DNA of 64,000 nt from Caprimulgus europaeus (lineage: Eukaryota; Chordata; Aves; Caprimulgiformes; Caprimulgidae): positions 10,116,501 through 10,180,500 of the forward strand of contig OU015541.1 of NCBI GenBank assembly GCA_907165065.1, given 5' to 3'. Each line of letters begins with the position of its first letter. Position 1 is the first letter of the stretch. The notes under the pieces were generated by a model. It saw only the letters and a list, made by a program, of their open reading frames with translations. It was not told the origin of the DNA and did no database searches. Positions 46,870 through 59,470 of the stretch are shown here, piece after piece. The position numbers were made by a program, and so were the translations under genes.

Positions 46870-49800
46870 GTATGTAGTGTCTGCTTTAATCCCTCTCCTC
46901 TCTGTCTTGATAGCTGTTGAATGGGCTTTTTCTACCAAAAAACCTCCTTTACTAGTCAAAATTCTCTCTCAAAGGATAACTAAGGCTGCTGTTGGGTGGG
47001 GGGGAGACGGGGACTGCCTGGCTGGGTTTAACCCTGGGGAGAGGCTTCTTCTCCCCACAGGGATTTCTGGTCTCTGGAGAGTCAATCCAGATGTGAGGCC
47101 TGAGAAATTATATTCCTTCCCAAATGTTTGTTTTATTAGGCATTTTAATAGCACTATGGGACATGTCATCCTGTCTGCAGTGGCCAAATTCTTATCCTTG
47201 GAGATTTCCTCTGGCACTGGAGCTTCAATGTGAAACTCTTTTCTCTGACGAGTTCTGTGTTTGTCACCCTTAAACCTGTAGATTTTTCTCTGATCTCCTC
47301 TTAAGAGGCAGAGAGATCAGAAATTCCCACTCAACTGCCTCTTATCCATTGAACATCTTGTAATTACAGAGCTGGTCTAACAATTTCCACAGCAGCCAGA
47401 AAACTCTTCTTTCTCCCTCCAGCATCTTCTAAATAACCCCTACAGCCACTCTTAGTCACTGCCAACAAGTTGACCCCTCTGAATGACTTTGTTATGATTT
47501 TTATTGATTAATACCATGCTTTCCTGTGCTTGCATTAGAGAAGAAGCAGTTGCATTGCACTTGGTATTTGCTCTCTCAAGAAATGCCTTGAACTTCCCTG
47601 TCTTGAATGCATCCAGTTCCAGCTACTCATGTTAGCAGAGAAGTAAAGAATGAGACCAGAGACACTCAGAGAAAGACATTCTGAAGACCCACAAGTGATC
47701 ACCTTGAGAAAGCCCCCTAATTAGTGCATTTCTATACTTCCTCTGCTAACCCCAGATACTTGTTCTTTTCACAGGATGAGAGCCCGTGTCTACTGTGAAG
47801 ACTTTCTGTTCCCAGAGATGCTCAGGACCATGGCAGGCCTATGGTCAGTTTACTCCAAGCCTGTCCCAGCAAACAGCAGAGAGCTGTGGACCTTGTTTCT
47901 GCAGTGTTCCTGTGTTACAGTGGTGATAGGAGGCCTCTTTTACAACTGGATGTTTGCTTCTCTGGAGTACTCCTGGCATCTCTCCATTGCCATGGCCATC
48001 TCCTTCAGTCTGCTCCTTCTCCTGACCCTTTTCTTGGTGCATCCTGCCCGTTGTGTCTTCAGTATGATCATGCCTACATTAGGTACCAAACAAGGCCGGA
48101 AGCTTCTCCTGTCAACTTGCATCATGATAGTTGTGGTTAATGTAACACCCAACATCGTGAACAACATTAAAACCATCCTGCAGGTTATTAAGTGCATCTG
48201 CAAGAATTCCTCTGAGAGTCTTTTGAACTCAACTGCTCTGCTAGAGACAGCTTCCTGGGAGTTTGGGGATGCAATCCAAGAAAACGTTGATTCCATTAAT
48301 ATTCATAGGCCTATGAATGGACATTTTCAGTTTTCCCTGCTGAAGAACACCTCCTCGATTTACCAACAAATGCACCTTGCTGGTGAGAAAATTGGGAGGG
48401 ACTTTTTGGCTGTTGAGGTACTGGTCAGAGACTCTGTACGAATAGGCAACAAGCTGGTTGCCGGCTTCTCAATGCTCTACCTCTGTTTTGAGTCCACCTG
48501 GTATTTGAAAAATTATCTCACCAACCTCCGCTTTGACAATTATTACATCACCAAGAAGCTGAAGCGTTTAGCTATGGACAGAAAAGCAGCTCACCTGCTG
48601 GTGGGCCCATCCAAAAACCTCATTCGACCAACAGGCTTGAAGCTGTCTCGGGAAGAAGTGATGCTGTGCCTTGTGCAAGCCGTGCTCCTCACCGTGGCCC
48701 TGATGCTGATGCTGGCGCTGGTGGCGATGGACCACTTTGCATTCAGCGTGGCAGACACCGCGGTGACAAAGGCATCTCAGTTCTCCGTGGTGCCCGTTGC
48801 CCTCAGCATCAAATACAGTGTAAGTGCTGGGGTCCCCTCTCCTTCCTGGCACAGGGACCCCACTGTACATCCCATCATCAGAGGCGTTGGAGCGGATTGC
48901 AGTCCTTGCAGCCTTATTTACACAATCCTCCCTTCCCCCACCAGCAGCCCAGTGGACCTGCAACGTCACAGGCTTGTGGGAAGGAGGTGGAGGCACAACC
49001 TCAGTTGCTCCTTCCAGTGCATCAGACAGCAGCATGTACCTGCTCCAAGCTACTGCTCCTTGGGAGCGAGGAGGGGAGCAAAGAGTGCCTCACGCTGCAA
49101 AGACACTGCGAGCACGTGGCAGTCAGATGTCCCCATATCTCCAGGCCCCTTCCCTAGGCAGGGATGAGGAATGGGTGTCCCTGTGGCACCGTCCCTCCAC
49201 TGCAGAGTAGGTGCCAGCACAAAAGGAAGGGGGAAGCAGGTGAATCTACATCTGGGCCCTGAGGATGTCTCCTCACCTTATTGCAGTGGCTGTTCTTTAA
49301 AGTGAAAGCCCTGCTCACTGGCTTTTTGTCACCATGTGTGATCCTTTTCCCAAACCTCCTCAGTTTCTCTCTGTTTTAATGTCCTTTATCTGGACTAGTT
49401 CTGGTTTAGTTCTTTAGCTTTCCTCTTCTACCATGCAGCCTGCCTCCCTCCCAGCCCTGGGGCTCCTTAGTGCAGATACCTGCTTATGGTGAATTTACAG
49501 TAAAATAGTCTGAAATGAGAAAAAACCCTCTAATATTCAAATATGCAGCCGCTCATGCTGCTGTCTGTATGATCTGCTTCACTGTAAATCTCACACAGTG
49601 AATATCTGCCATGATCTCTGCAACAGTAGATGAAGATGCCAGGACTGAGTCTCGCCGTGCCCAGAACTCGGCGCCTGCACATCATCCTGTTATTCTCGTT
49701 CAGCCTCTAGAGTATATGCACTTCCATGTCCCTCTCCTCATGCACCCAAACAAGCTGTGATGGTGGTCACACACCCCCAGGCTGGTGTTTTCGTGGTAAC

Positions 49801-50197
49801 CAGTTGATTTTGGTTTGTTCTTATCCCATTTAACTCTTAATACTCTTTATTTCAGGCTAAAATAAGCATCCTGCCCTTTTTTTTGCAACTTTTTCGGCTT
49901 CCTCATGAAGAATCATCACTTCAGGATTTTGAAAGAAACTACCACCATTATCTGATCTTCAGCTCTGCCCACTGTGGGATCAGCCCCCCAACACCTCCCA
50001 ACCCCTCTGTGCTGCTCGTCATGGGGCTGCTCTTCTGCATCCTCTACGCCACCGTATTCCTGGAAACCTACGCACGCCGCCTGTGCAGGAAAATCGCAGG
50101 CTCCTTCTTCCAGAGCTGGGAGGAGGAGCGAGCACTTTACCTCTACAAGAAGCTGTCCAGGAAGCACAAGGAGGAGCAAAACTGTGTGAGAAACTAA
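46826..50197 (+). CDS. OCSTAMP: Osteoclast stimulatory transmembrane protein (OC-STAMP)
   Basis: Rebuilt as exons 46826-46869, 47775-48819 and 49856-50197, giving 476 residues. OC-STAMP is a DC-STAMP-family multipass membrane protein needed for fusion of osteoclast precursors and macrophages into multinucleated cells. Visible features are hydrophobic segments near residues 52-75, 82-105, 124-142, 311-332 and 415-432; SKPVP near residue 44; PTLGTKQGRKLLLS; sequons at Asn159, Asn166 and Asn206; LRFDNYY at 266-272; and the membrane-proximal ETYARRLCRKIAGSFF near the C-terminus. These match the DC-STAMP-like domain. The position next to SLC13A3 in the same orientation agrees with mammals. The protein stops soon after the domain, whereas human OC-STAMP, as I recall it, has a longer cytoplasmic tail. 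No frameshift is seen. Confidence 0.92.
46870..47774 (+). other. OCSTAMP intron 1
   Basis: A 905-bp proposed intron with a GTATGT donor and a TTGTTCTTTTCACAG acceptor. Nothing else was seen in it. Confidence 0.65.
47775..48819 (+). CDS. OCSTAMP: OCSTAMP coding exon 2
   Basis: The main coding exon, 348 codons after the split Gly. It holds most of the membrane segments and the three N-glycosylation sequons. The frame stays open into the intron, but family resemblance ends at LSIKYS, exactly at the donor AGT|GTAAGT, so the longer open frame to 49167 is read-through. Confidence 0.95.
48820..49855 (+). other. OCSTAMP intron 2
   Basis: A 1.04-kb phase-0 intron (GTAAGT to TTTATTTCAG). Nothing notable. 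Confidence 0.88.
49856..50197 (+). CDS. OCSTAMP: OCSTAMP coding exon 3, with stop codon
   Basis: Begins AKISILPFFLQLF, continues through a Pro-rich loop and the last hydrophobic segment (SVLLVMGLLFCILYATVFL), then a basic amphipathic tail (RALYLYKKLSRKHKEEQ), ending at TAA 50195-50197. It gives 113 residues. Confidence 0.94.
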   Translation, partial: AKISILPFFLQLFRLPHEESSLQDFERNYHHYLIFSSAHCGISPPTPPNPSVLLVMGLLFCILYATVFLETYARRLCRKIAGSFFQSWEEERALYLYKKLSRKHKEEQNCVRN

Positions 50198-50835
50198 GGG
50201 TACTTTTGGAAATACAGGGTAAACCTGAGAGCTGTGGCAGGTCTGGGCACAGGCTTCTGCAGTGGGATGACACCTTGAATTTTCCAGAAGAAGAGAGGTG
50301 TTGGGAGTCTGGGGGAAAATATTTGCTAAAAAAAAAAAAAAGGTGAAATGTCACATTTTGTATTACTTTGAGAAAAATGGGCTAAATTTACAAATCTAGC
50401 AGGTCTGAAGTCAGGTGTTCCAGGAACAGTGGGAGTTATCCTCCAAGTCATATGAGCTATCTGCAACATTAGGCAAGGCTAACTGGGAAATATGTGTGAG
50501 TTGGGGTGAGGAAAGAGCTCATTTTCCTCCCCCACCACATCCATGTTGGAAAAAGTACATGCTTCCTTTCTTTCTTGAGTTACCCCTTCAGGCAGCAGGA
50601 AAGAAAACTTGTTTTACTTGACTAATTTAATTTTCAGGAAGTTTTTCTTTCAGGTTTAATGCACATAAACTTGAGTAGACTGGACAAATATTAGCATTGA
50701 GAAGATAGTTTATTCACCTAACAAAGTGTCATTTCAGCCCACCAAAATAAGTTCAAGAACAGTATGACCATGAGATGCACATCCTGGGCATGGGTGGTGA
50801 AGACTTTATGGACTCACTTCACAATGGTTCTTCAA

Positions 50836-50852
50836 AATAAAATATAAATAAA
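50836..50852 (+). terminator. Candidate polyadenylation signals of OCSTAMP
   Basis: Two AATAAA hexamers, at 50836-50841 and 50847-50852, lie about 640 bp after the stop codon and just before a CR1 element. Confidence 0.5.
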
Positions 50853-50904
50853 ATAGCTGAAGGAACTCAGAAGAGGATGAGACCAGCTAATAAAGTCCAA
50901 TTTG

Positions 50905-51201
50905 GGTGTCAGTCTCTTTTCCCAAGTAACAAGTGCTAGGATGAGAGGAAACAGCCTCAAGTTGCACCAGGGGAGGTTTGGACTGGACATTAAGAAAAAT
51001 TTATTCACCAAAAGGGTTATCAAGTATTGGACCAGACTGTCCAGGGATGTGGTGGAGTCACCATCCTTGTAGGTATTTAAAAGACATTAGATGTGGTGCT
51101 TGGGGACATGGTTTAGTGGTGAACTTGTCAGTGTTTGGTTTATGGTTGGACTTGATGATCTTAAATGTCTTTTCCAACCAAAATGATTCTCTGATTTTAT
51201 G
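50905..51201 (+). mobile_element. CR1 LINE 3'-end fragment, plus strand
   Basis: Contains CCTCAAGTTGCACCAGGGGA, GGATGTGGTGGAGTCACCAT, GGTTGGACTTGATGATCTTA and a terminal ATGATTCTCTGATTTTATG, the sense-strand CR1 3' end with its degenerate 8-bp terminal repeat. Confidence 0.92.
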
Positions 51202-54200
51202 TTGGGTTGTTTCAAACTCAGAAACTATGGTACTGTATCCAAGATGCAAAAATCCATCACTGGGGCAGCATCTGAGACGTGTTACTTTTGAGAGAGAGGC
51301 AGATTGGACACCTCTGTAAGGGCAAGAGCCAGAGGAGGGGGAGCTAAATCAGTGCCAGGTTAAAAACAAAGCAACTTCACAGCTTCATTTCTTCGAAGCA
51401 TCTCTATTATTTTCCTCCCTTCTCCCATTAGAGTCTTCATTAAGGTAATTATTTGGCATAATGCACCCCAATGAGATTAAATTACAGAAGTGAAGTGGCA
51501 GCTGCAGCCAGATGCACTGAATTCTCTCAGCTTGTGAGCTGCTTGAAACAAAGTAAGTTTGGAAATTTTTTAAAAAGCATCTATCTTAAAAAATCCTGGT
51601 GCATTTGTCTCCCCAGGTTTCTTAATTCCCTGCTGTTATGATGATTAATTCAAGCACCTTTCTGTCTCTACAGCAACTAGGGGGCTTTGCCATGAGGTTT
51701 CTGTAGAAAATGCCTTGTGTTCTGTTTGGGGAAAGCAAATAGATTTCCATATGTCCATTGAATAGCCAAAAATATCTGGAGCTGGGGGTTAAAATTGCTG
51801 GGAGGAGAATCTTTAGCCAGCAAACCAACCCAGCAGCATGTTGCCTTCCAGCAAGCACATCTTTAAAAAAAATTTTCCTTTGGCAAGACTCATCTTTTTG
51901 GCTAGATGTATGCATTAATCTTTAAGAAATTAATTAATATTTTTTTGGCCAGCAGCATTTGGATATTCCCCCTGACCAACATCCAGTTCCTTTCCCTGCC
52001 TTGCATGGGAGATCTTCAGAGAAGCTGGGGGCATGGACAGAGGAGGCTGAAGTGGCCAGTGAGGTGCTGGGACCAGCATGGGACTGGGTTTGCTTTAGAG
52101 ATGAGCCATTCAGATGAGAGTTGGAACAGATGAGACCACAGAGACAGACTAAGAGGACTAAGTACCTCTCTGAGTGTCCCACCACATCTTTCAGACAGGC
52201 ACTGCCCAAATCCCATCCAGGGCAGCTGAGCAGCCTGAGAAGCAGCCCCTGAAACACCCCTTTTCAACCTCAAATATTTGTATTTATTAGGAAAAACTCA
52301 CCCCAGTCCAGAGCAGTTCTTTTTGTCTTCTCTAGAGTCTTCTTCAGCTCCCACTAAATTTTAACCACTAAAGACTAATTCTGGGAACTTTGCACTTTTA
52401 GATTGTAAAATTCAGCATTAGACAAGCCTTAATTAGCATAATTACATCTGCTTGAAATGATAATAATCACTGTGAGGTACTGCCACTCTGCCCCCAGTCA
52501 CAGCCTTCACGAACCTTTCACGAAGCAGAGATGTGCTCCCATTTCCAATTTGCAGGAGAGACTGAAGATGAGATTTTATAAAGTCCTTTTGGGGGTGTCA
52601 CACCAGTTTCAGTGGGTTTGGTGACAGGGAACCGTGGGCAGTGGAGCCCTGGTTGCATGCCTGCATCTAGGGGTCAATTATCCTGCCCTTGCTGGAACAT
52701 CTGCCCTAGGAGGGGAATGGACTGTGCATGGCCCTGTGACTCTCACGCAGGGCTTGTGGCTTTAATAGCCATGGAGAAATTTGGGTTGGGAAGGTGAACA
52801 CCTTGTGAAGGGCAGGTGAGGAGGTGCAGGTTGGGCAGTAGCTGAAAAACTGGCTTTTGTCCTGGTGATGCTGAGGTTTGTTACTTAGGAAGGAGGGTAA
52901 TGAATGTTGTGAAGTGTTACACTCTGCTGTGAAGTGTCATCTCACCAGGGTCAGAAGGGGTGTTTTAAATGTAGGAAGGAAAAAGTAGGTTTTTGATAGT
53001 ACTGATGTTCAAATGTGTATGCTGAAGGCTGATATACTTGAGTGCCCCTTAGAAATCAATGTCCATGAAAAGGTGTTAACACAAGAGTACTGTTGCTTGA
53101 GTGGATGTCATCAAGTATAGATACGTATCTTACGTGGTAGAGTGGTGAACCTGTTTTGAGGAGAAAAGAGATGTTCAAAACTGGCTCTTTGCCATTGTGC
53201 TACTTAACCCAGATTTTCAAATGAGAAACTTAACCCAGGAAACTGTGGCAAACGTGACACTTGGGTGGGGGATTCAGGGAAGAAGAGCTCTGCGTGGTTT
53301 CCAGCCTGAGGGACCACCAAGGAGAGCCATGGAGAACCCACAGGTATGGAGTTAAACCTGAAGAAGTGTGTGGCAGAGGTGAGACCCGGGGCAGCCTGCC
53401 TGGGGTGAGCAGAGGGGACCTGCCTGCGTGGCTGGAAGGAGCTTAAGCCCTGCAGTAACTTGCTTTTCACCTCCTTGGGGGTGTCAGCAGGAACAGAAAT
53501 GGGAAGGGAGGCCCTGAGGAGTGGAGAATGCTCCAACAGTCCCTGCTTTGGCAGGAACAGCTTGTGCAGCACATCAGCCACGTTGTCCCTGGTGCCAAAT
53601 TGGGCTGTGATGCTTTCCCTGGGCAGGGTGGCTGGTGGGAGGCAGAGCTGCTGGGAATTGCTTTGCTCTCCTGCAAGGTGTTGTTCCTCAGCAAGATAAA
53701 GGCACGACAAAGGAGAAAATATTGCCCATTACAGTCCTATTGTGTGCTGGGGAGGTAAGCTGCCTTGTCAGCGCTTGCTTAATGGTGCAACAGAGAAACA
53801 CTGAACAGATTTAACCAGCAGGCAAAGTTAATTTATTTGCATATTTTTATTAAGTAGGACTAATTTAAAAGCCTCGTTATTTGCTCAGGGATTTGCATCC
53901 CTTAGAGCCCCTCCATACTCCCACCCTCACTTCTGCTCATCGCGGCTCTGGTTGCCTTGCTTTTTGCTCAGCACCACCCTCCTGTCTCAGTGGCAGGAGG
54001 ACCCAGGGGGTGAGCCTTGGCTTCCCCCCGTGAGCCCCGGTGCAGTGCCCACAGCCCACGGGGCAGGTCCTGCCTGGCCACCTTCTCCATGGGGCCAAGA
54101 CCTGCTGGGCAATGCTGCTCCTACACTAGCCCAGGGGCTTGTTGACTGTCTCTAACTGCTTTCTGCAGAGAAGGATTTCATCACATCTAGCTTCTAGGTT

Positions 54201-57200
54201 TGGAAATACTTGAAGCTGAAAGTTCAGGGTGAGATGTTCGCGTGCAATGAGGCAGAGGCGGGGCTGGGGTGCTGCGGGGAGCTGGGGAGCATTTGGTGAG
54301 GGGTACCAACCTCCTTGGTGTTGCTCATTAGTGCCAACGCCAGCTCACGTCTTTGCTGATGCCAGCCTTGACCCTGCTGTCTTGGCTTGTCAGTGGAACT
54401 CAAATCTGCTTCAGCTGCCACCAGTGGAAGTGTTGCCGTTGATTTTGGGGAGCGGGAGCAGCCCGCTGTGTCTGCAGTTGCCCTTCCCCGGTGCCTGCTG
54501 TTGCAGAGCTGGATGCTGCATTATCCTGAGCTCAGGGGAACTGGGGGGGTTTCTGGAGGGCTGGGCAAGAGGGGGGACTTGCAACTGCAACTGGGAGCTC
54601 TCCCTGGAGCTCCTGTCAGAGTGGGGCTCATTGCTGGGGGCAAAGTCCTTTATTTTGGCCTTGGCATGGGGTGACCCTGTCCCGAGTCATTTCCCCAACC
54701 AGGTCACCCTGAGGCCATTTTCCCCAGGAGTTACCACCACATGCTGCCTGCCCAGCTGCCCACAGGAGGGGATCAGGCAGGGCTGTTCGCCTCTTTTCTT
54801 CCTTGCACTTGTTAAGGTCTGATATGTTTTAATTACCTAGAGAAAAAAAGAGTTAATTACAGGAGAGAAAGGCCTGCGGATTACTTTTTCCTCCACCAGT
54901 GCAATAAGCCCAGGGGACAGAAGGACTCTCACATATAGGACAGCTGATTCCCTTGGGATTCTATGGTGCGTTTTTGTGGGGTTTTTGTAGATAAAATATA
55001 TGCTAAGTCCCTGCTTATGTCTGGCTGGCAGGCAGGAATGAATGTCTTTAATATACTGAGGAGCAAGTGTAAACTATTTAGCTAAGACAGTGCTCTAGGA
55101 AAGATCTCATCCATAGCCACAAATCTGCATCTACCAGAGCAAACAAAACCAAGCAAACAAAAACCTCTCTCCAGAAATACTTATTGATTTTTAAGCAAAT
55201 TCAATTTTTATTGCATTTATCCTATCTATAGTATTTGTGCTGTAGTTGCATGGAAGAAGCAACAGTTACATGCAGCAAACTTTAGAAAAGGATATATTAA
55301 TGAACATAAATAGAAGCAAATAAAAGCTATTTCATAGAACTGTGCATGCTCTGGCCTGGATGTGTGCCCTGGCTCGCAGTGCCATGCAGTGTGCCCAGGA
55401 AAGCATCAATAAACACATGGAGCACCCCTCTCTGCAGGAAGCCTTCTCCTGGGAGGTGAGGTGCCCGTGGGTTGTATCACGGTCAAAAGTGTCAAATGAA
55501 ACATGACCTCAGTGAAGAAAAGCAAAAAAGTGCTGATGTGAAGTATTCTGGAAGGGGAGATCTTCTCATTCTTTGCTTTGACTGCTGAAATCTCTTGCTT
55601 TGCAGAAGCTGATGCTGTGGCCGGCCACAAAATTGCTCTCCATGTCACCAGAACTGCTCACTGCAGTACGGCTGGTGGCAGAGGGCACCCTGCGCCCTCA
55701 GGGTGCTGCCAGCAGCACTGGTGCCCAGCAGGAGATGGTCCTGAATGGTTCATCCCATCTGCAACTTCCACAGAAATACGCCAAGCCTCCCAGCAGTGGT
55801 TCGGTAACGAAGCTCCCCGAGGATCTGCGTCTCTGATTGCTGCTGAGGTGGGGAAGCTCAAGACTTCATCAAGCTATGCCCTGTCCTGGCAGGGAACAAC
55901 TGAGTCAGCAGGTGTTTAAGGGAGTGCTTTGTGCCTGAGGAGCCCCATCTGAAGGCAGCTCCACCGTGCCAAGCACTACACAGCCACCCAACAGGGGCAG
56001 CTCTGGCCCAAGGCGTTTACCTTTTAGGCAGGGGTGGAGAGAGGATGAAATTCCTCAAAGACAGTTGGTGATGGGGAAAGCACCTTTTGGAGGGAGTTTT
56101 CCCTGTTTTTCCCTCAAGGACAGCCTACTCCAAGGCCTCAGCTGGGCTGTGAGATGCTGGTGCCAAAACAAGAGGTAGGGAGAAGAGACAAGATTATCTT
56201 TAGAGGTAAGAGGTGATAAACAAAGCCCTATCTAAGTGCAAAGTTTGCCAGAGGCTGATTTGAAGCAGGAAAGGGATGTCAGCACCAGTTATCCTGAACC
56301 GATGCCTGGTCCTGGTGAAAAGGGACTGTGTCCTGACTTGGGGCTGAAAGCACAAACTCAGGCACTGCACTCCTGGGCTGTCTGGCACCTGCACTGCGCT
56401 GGCAGATGTGATCCAAGGCTATTGGGACCAGTAGCTGATGGCCAGGCATCTCGTCACTCACAAAATGATGCACAATGATTATCTTAAAGCAACTGCCAGG
56501 GAGATGTGGTGTGAATCAGGGGCTGGCACCACAGCTGGTTCTTGTTCTTGTAGGTAAATTCTCTTAGAGACCAGCATTCTTTCCAAGGAGGAAGAAAAAC
56601 GTGCCCAAATGAGTTAGAGATGTGAGACAGTTGCAGAGAGAAGGTGAAAGTTCATAGGTGCATGGAGGGAGTTTCCCTAGTCCTGGCTCTTTCAAATGAA
56701 GATTGTGTCAGGGTTCCACTCTGAACTCAGTGCCTCACATTTTGCAACAGAAAATTTCCAAATTAGTGGTAACAGGCTGAAGAGCCTGCAAGAAAAGAAG
56801 TGGAAATGAGGAAGAAGCAACACTGGTTATCCCAGAAGGCTGCTAAAAGCCAGATATCAATACAGAAGTCCTCCAGGCACCTTTCTCAGCCCCATGATTT
56901 CCAGGACTCTGTGCACATCACTGATTTCTGAAGGTGACAGGAGATTTGACCACCAACTCACTCTTCAGGCACTCAGAGAAACCTCAAGACGTGTTATTTC
57001 AGCCAGCAACTCCGGTGGTTCACGGAGGACATGAGATGTGGTGGCACCTTGAGGAGATGCTGAGGAAATCGAGTTTTCAGAGGTTTGCCTTCATCACTTC
57101 CCAGTCCTTCTCAAGGACCAGGGCAGAAGCAGTTCTGGGCTTCTTTGCAGACGAGCAACTGGGGAAATGAAATTACCAGAAGAGATGTTTTCAATACGCA

Positions 57201-58200
57201 AACATAAGGTGGAAAAAAAGTACCACATTTCCACAGATTTCTTATTTATATGCTGCTCCAGTCAAACCTTCTGTAATTCCTCATCCTACCTGGAAATAGC
57301 TGGGGAGATACTTTCATATCTGAGAAGGGAGAGAAGCCAATTCTGTGAATTTATTTCAAGAGATTTAAAAAGGCACAGCGGTATAACTGTGATCCATGGC
57401 TTGGATAGGAGATTTTCCTTTGAAGTCGGTTGAGAAACAGAAATAACTAAGTTGAAAGGCTGAAAGCTTCCTCTTGCATTAACTGGAAATGCACCATGGC
57501 TGTTCAGACAATAAAGCGGGAACTGGGCAAATTACAGGAAGGAGCAGGTCGTAGCTGAGGTCTCAGCTAGGCTGAGCTGAGTCACATTTTCCTTTCACCA
57601 GGGAAGAGAAAAAATGGCTCCATGTGCCCGATGCTTCGTGCTCTGAGCTACCAGGGTGTCAGCAACGCCAGGTTTACAATCCCAGTTAGGTGGGTGTGCA
57701 GGATGGGGGGGAACTTTGATCTCATGTAGCCCTATCCTAAAAAAAAAATAATTAAAAAAAAAAGGTGCCTAAAAGCAGCATGGGTTTGCTCTCTCAGGAG
57801 CAGCTGATGTTGCACACGAGGTCCTGGGCTCTGTGGGAACTGAGGACGGTGCTCCCAGTGGAACTGATGGGAAGAGGGAACTTTCTCTGGCATTAAAACA
57901 AATTTGTCTTGGAGTGGGGAGAGGTTTTTCCTCTGGCTGGACACTGTGATGAGCAGTGCCTGCAGGAAACATCGAAAAATGCTCAAACCCCACATTCAGC
58001 TAAAGTTCTTTGAAGGCACTAACTGAGTGGAGGACACTGCCTGGCAGCAAGAGCTGCTGTGATTTCACCGGCTGTGGTTTGGGACTAACCACACTGGCAG
58101 GACTAGTGGGTAAGGCACGATCTGTGCAGCACCAAGGAGTGAAGGTGGGCAGGTTAGAGACACTTGCTTAAGGGGAGCATCTGCAACAGCAGGACCAAAG
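51202..58200. other. Intergenic region downstream of OCSTAMP
   Basis: No supported gene, RNA gene or mobile element. AT-rich, homeobox-like segments at about 51425-51560, 52395-52480 and 53810-53900 have the look of conserved non-coding elements, but this cannot be tested here. Longer frames at 53204-53710 (minus) and 54229-54822 (plus) show no domain. Confidence 0.5.
53835..53898 (+). promoter_or_regulatory. Pair of octamer (POU) motifs
   Basis: ATTTGCAT occurs at 53835-53842 and again at 53891-53898 in the same orientation, 56 bp apart, within an AT-rich segment. The octamer is the core site for POU factors. Function is speculative. Confidence 0.25.
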
Positions 58201-58204
58201 AGGT

Positions 58205-58437
58205 GAGCTCCACCCAGAGCCAGGGGAGGTTCAGGTTGGATATTAGGAAAAATTTCTTCTCTGAAAGAGTGGTCAGACATTGGAACAGGCTGCCCAGGGA
58301 AGTGGTGGAGTCACCATCCCTGGAGGTGTTCAAGAAATGGATATGGTTTAGTGGGTGTGGTGGTGGTGAGTTGATGGTTGGGCTGGATGATCTTAGAGGT
58401 CTTTTCCAACCTTGATGATTCTGTTATTCTGTGATTT
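58205..58437 (+). mobile_element. CR1 LINE 3'-end fragment, plus strand
   Basis: Contains GGTTGGATATTAGGAAAAAT, ACAGGCTGCCCAGGGAAGTG and ends GATGATTCTGTTATTCTGTG, a well-preserved CR1 3' end. The left border is approximate. Confidence 0.93.
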
Positions 58438-59470
58438 TTCTGTGCTTTCATGCCCTACAGAGTTAGGCAGGGCACAGTGATGGAGTTCAGTGATGGAGAA
58501 CTTTATGGACACCAGTTCAAGTGTGTTCCTGGATATTTGCATCCGTGCTGACTAAGGACTCGGAGCATTTTGCCACCCCCGTGGTGGATGTACTGTCATT
58601 GTCAGGGCATTTCTGCTGGGAAAGGCAAAGGACACACTGCTTGGTGTGACCTCTCAGTCACAGTGTGAGACTCCTTGGACCTGGATGTCAAGTGAGGATG
58701 GCCTCATGTCTCCTGATGCACATCATGGCCCTGTGCACAGGGTGGAAGGGGAGCAGGAGCAGAGCTAAAGGCTGCAGTTCCTCTCCCGGGGCTGCGCCCA
58801 TCAGGCGTGTGATGTGGTGCTGTACCAAGTGCTTGTTGTTACAGCGTTGTGGGGTTGACATTTAGATGTCACAGAATATGAAATAACCTGTAATTACAGC
58901 CTAATTATTCTGCCAGGGTTTTCTTCCTTCATAATATTGCATGCAGTGCTTTTCTCTCCCCTCAGTGGTATCGTTGCTATTATCCCCCCAGGATGTCCCT
59001 CCAGCACCTCATCCACCCTGATTACTGGTTTTGGGAACTGCCTTCTTCTGTCTCTGCCCTTGGCATATCCCACCCCATGAGCTGTCCTTGGGATGAGCAC
59101 TGGGGTGGGTAATTCAGGTTGGATGTGCCACAGTCGATGCCCACAAAGCACATCAAAGGACCTGTCATTTTTCACACTTGACACAGCTTCAAGCCTTGCT
59201 GGTTTTGGCAAAGGCTTGGCTTTGGTTACCTAAACCACAGTTTCCTCTTACAGCTGTTGATTTCTGCACTAAGTGGGAGACCCAGGAAAGATTTGGACTC
59301 TTGGAGCTTCCCCTTCATTGTGCTGCCCTGAAAGCCAACACCCCTACCTGCCCTTCTGGCTTTTTGCTCTTCCAGGCAGAAGTCCTGGTGGATTGGGCAC
59401 ACTGGAGTGGGCAGCAGAGCTTACTGGTGGCAGCAAGAGTTGTGAACACCAAATCGATGCTGTGGGTGAT
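58438..59470. other. Intergenic region between two CR1 fragments
   Basis: No feature recognised. Confidence 0.55.

Noticed and set aside
48820..49167. Extension of the OCSTAMP frame beyond 48819
   Set aside because: Family resemblance stops exactly at a GTAAGT donor and resumes at the exon at 49856, so the extension is intron read-through.
53204..53710. 168-codon minus-strand frame
   Set aside because: Looks somewhat protein-like in composition, but I recognise no family and see no promoter, splice sites or poly(A) signal; kept as unannotated.
54229..54822. 197-codon plus-strand frame
   Set aside because: Cys/Trp/Gly-rich translation typical of chance frames in GC-rich DNA; no domain.
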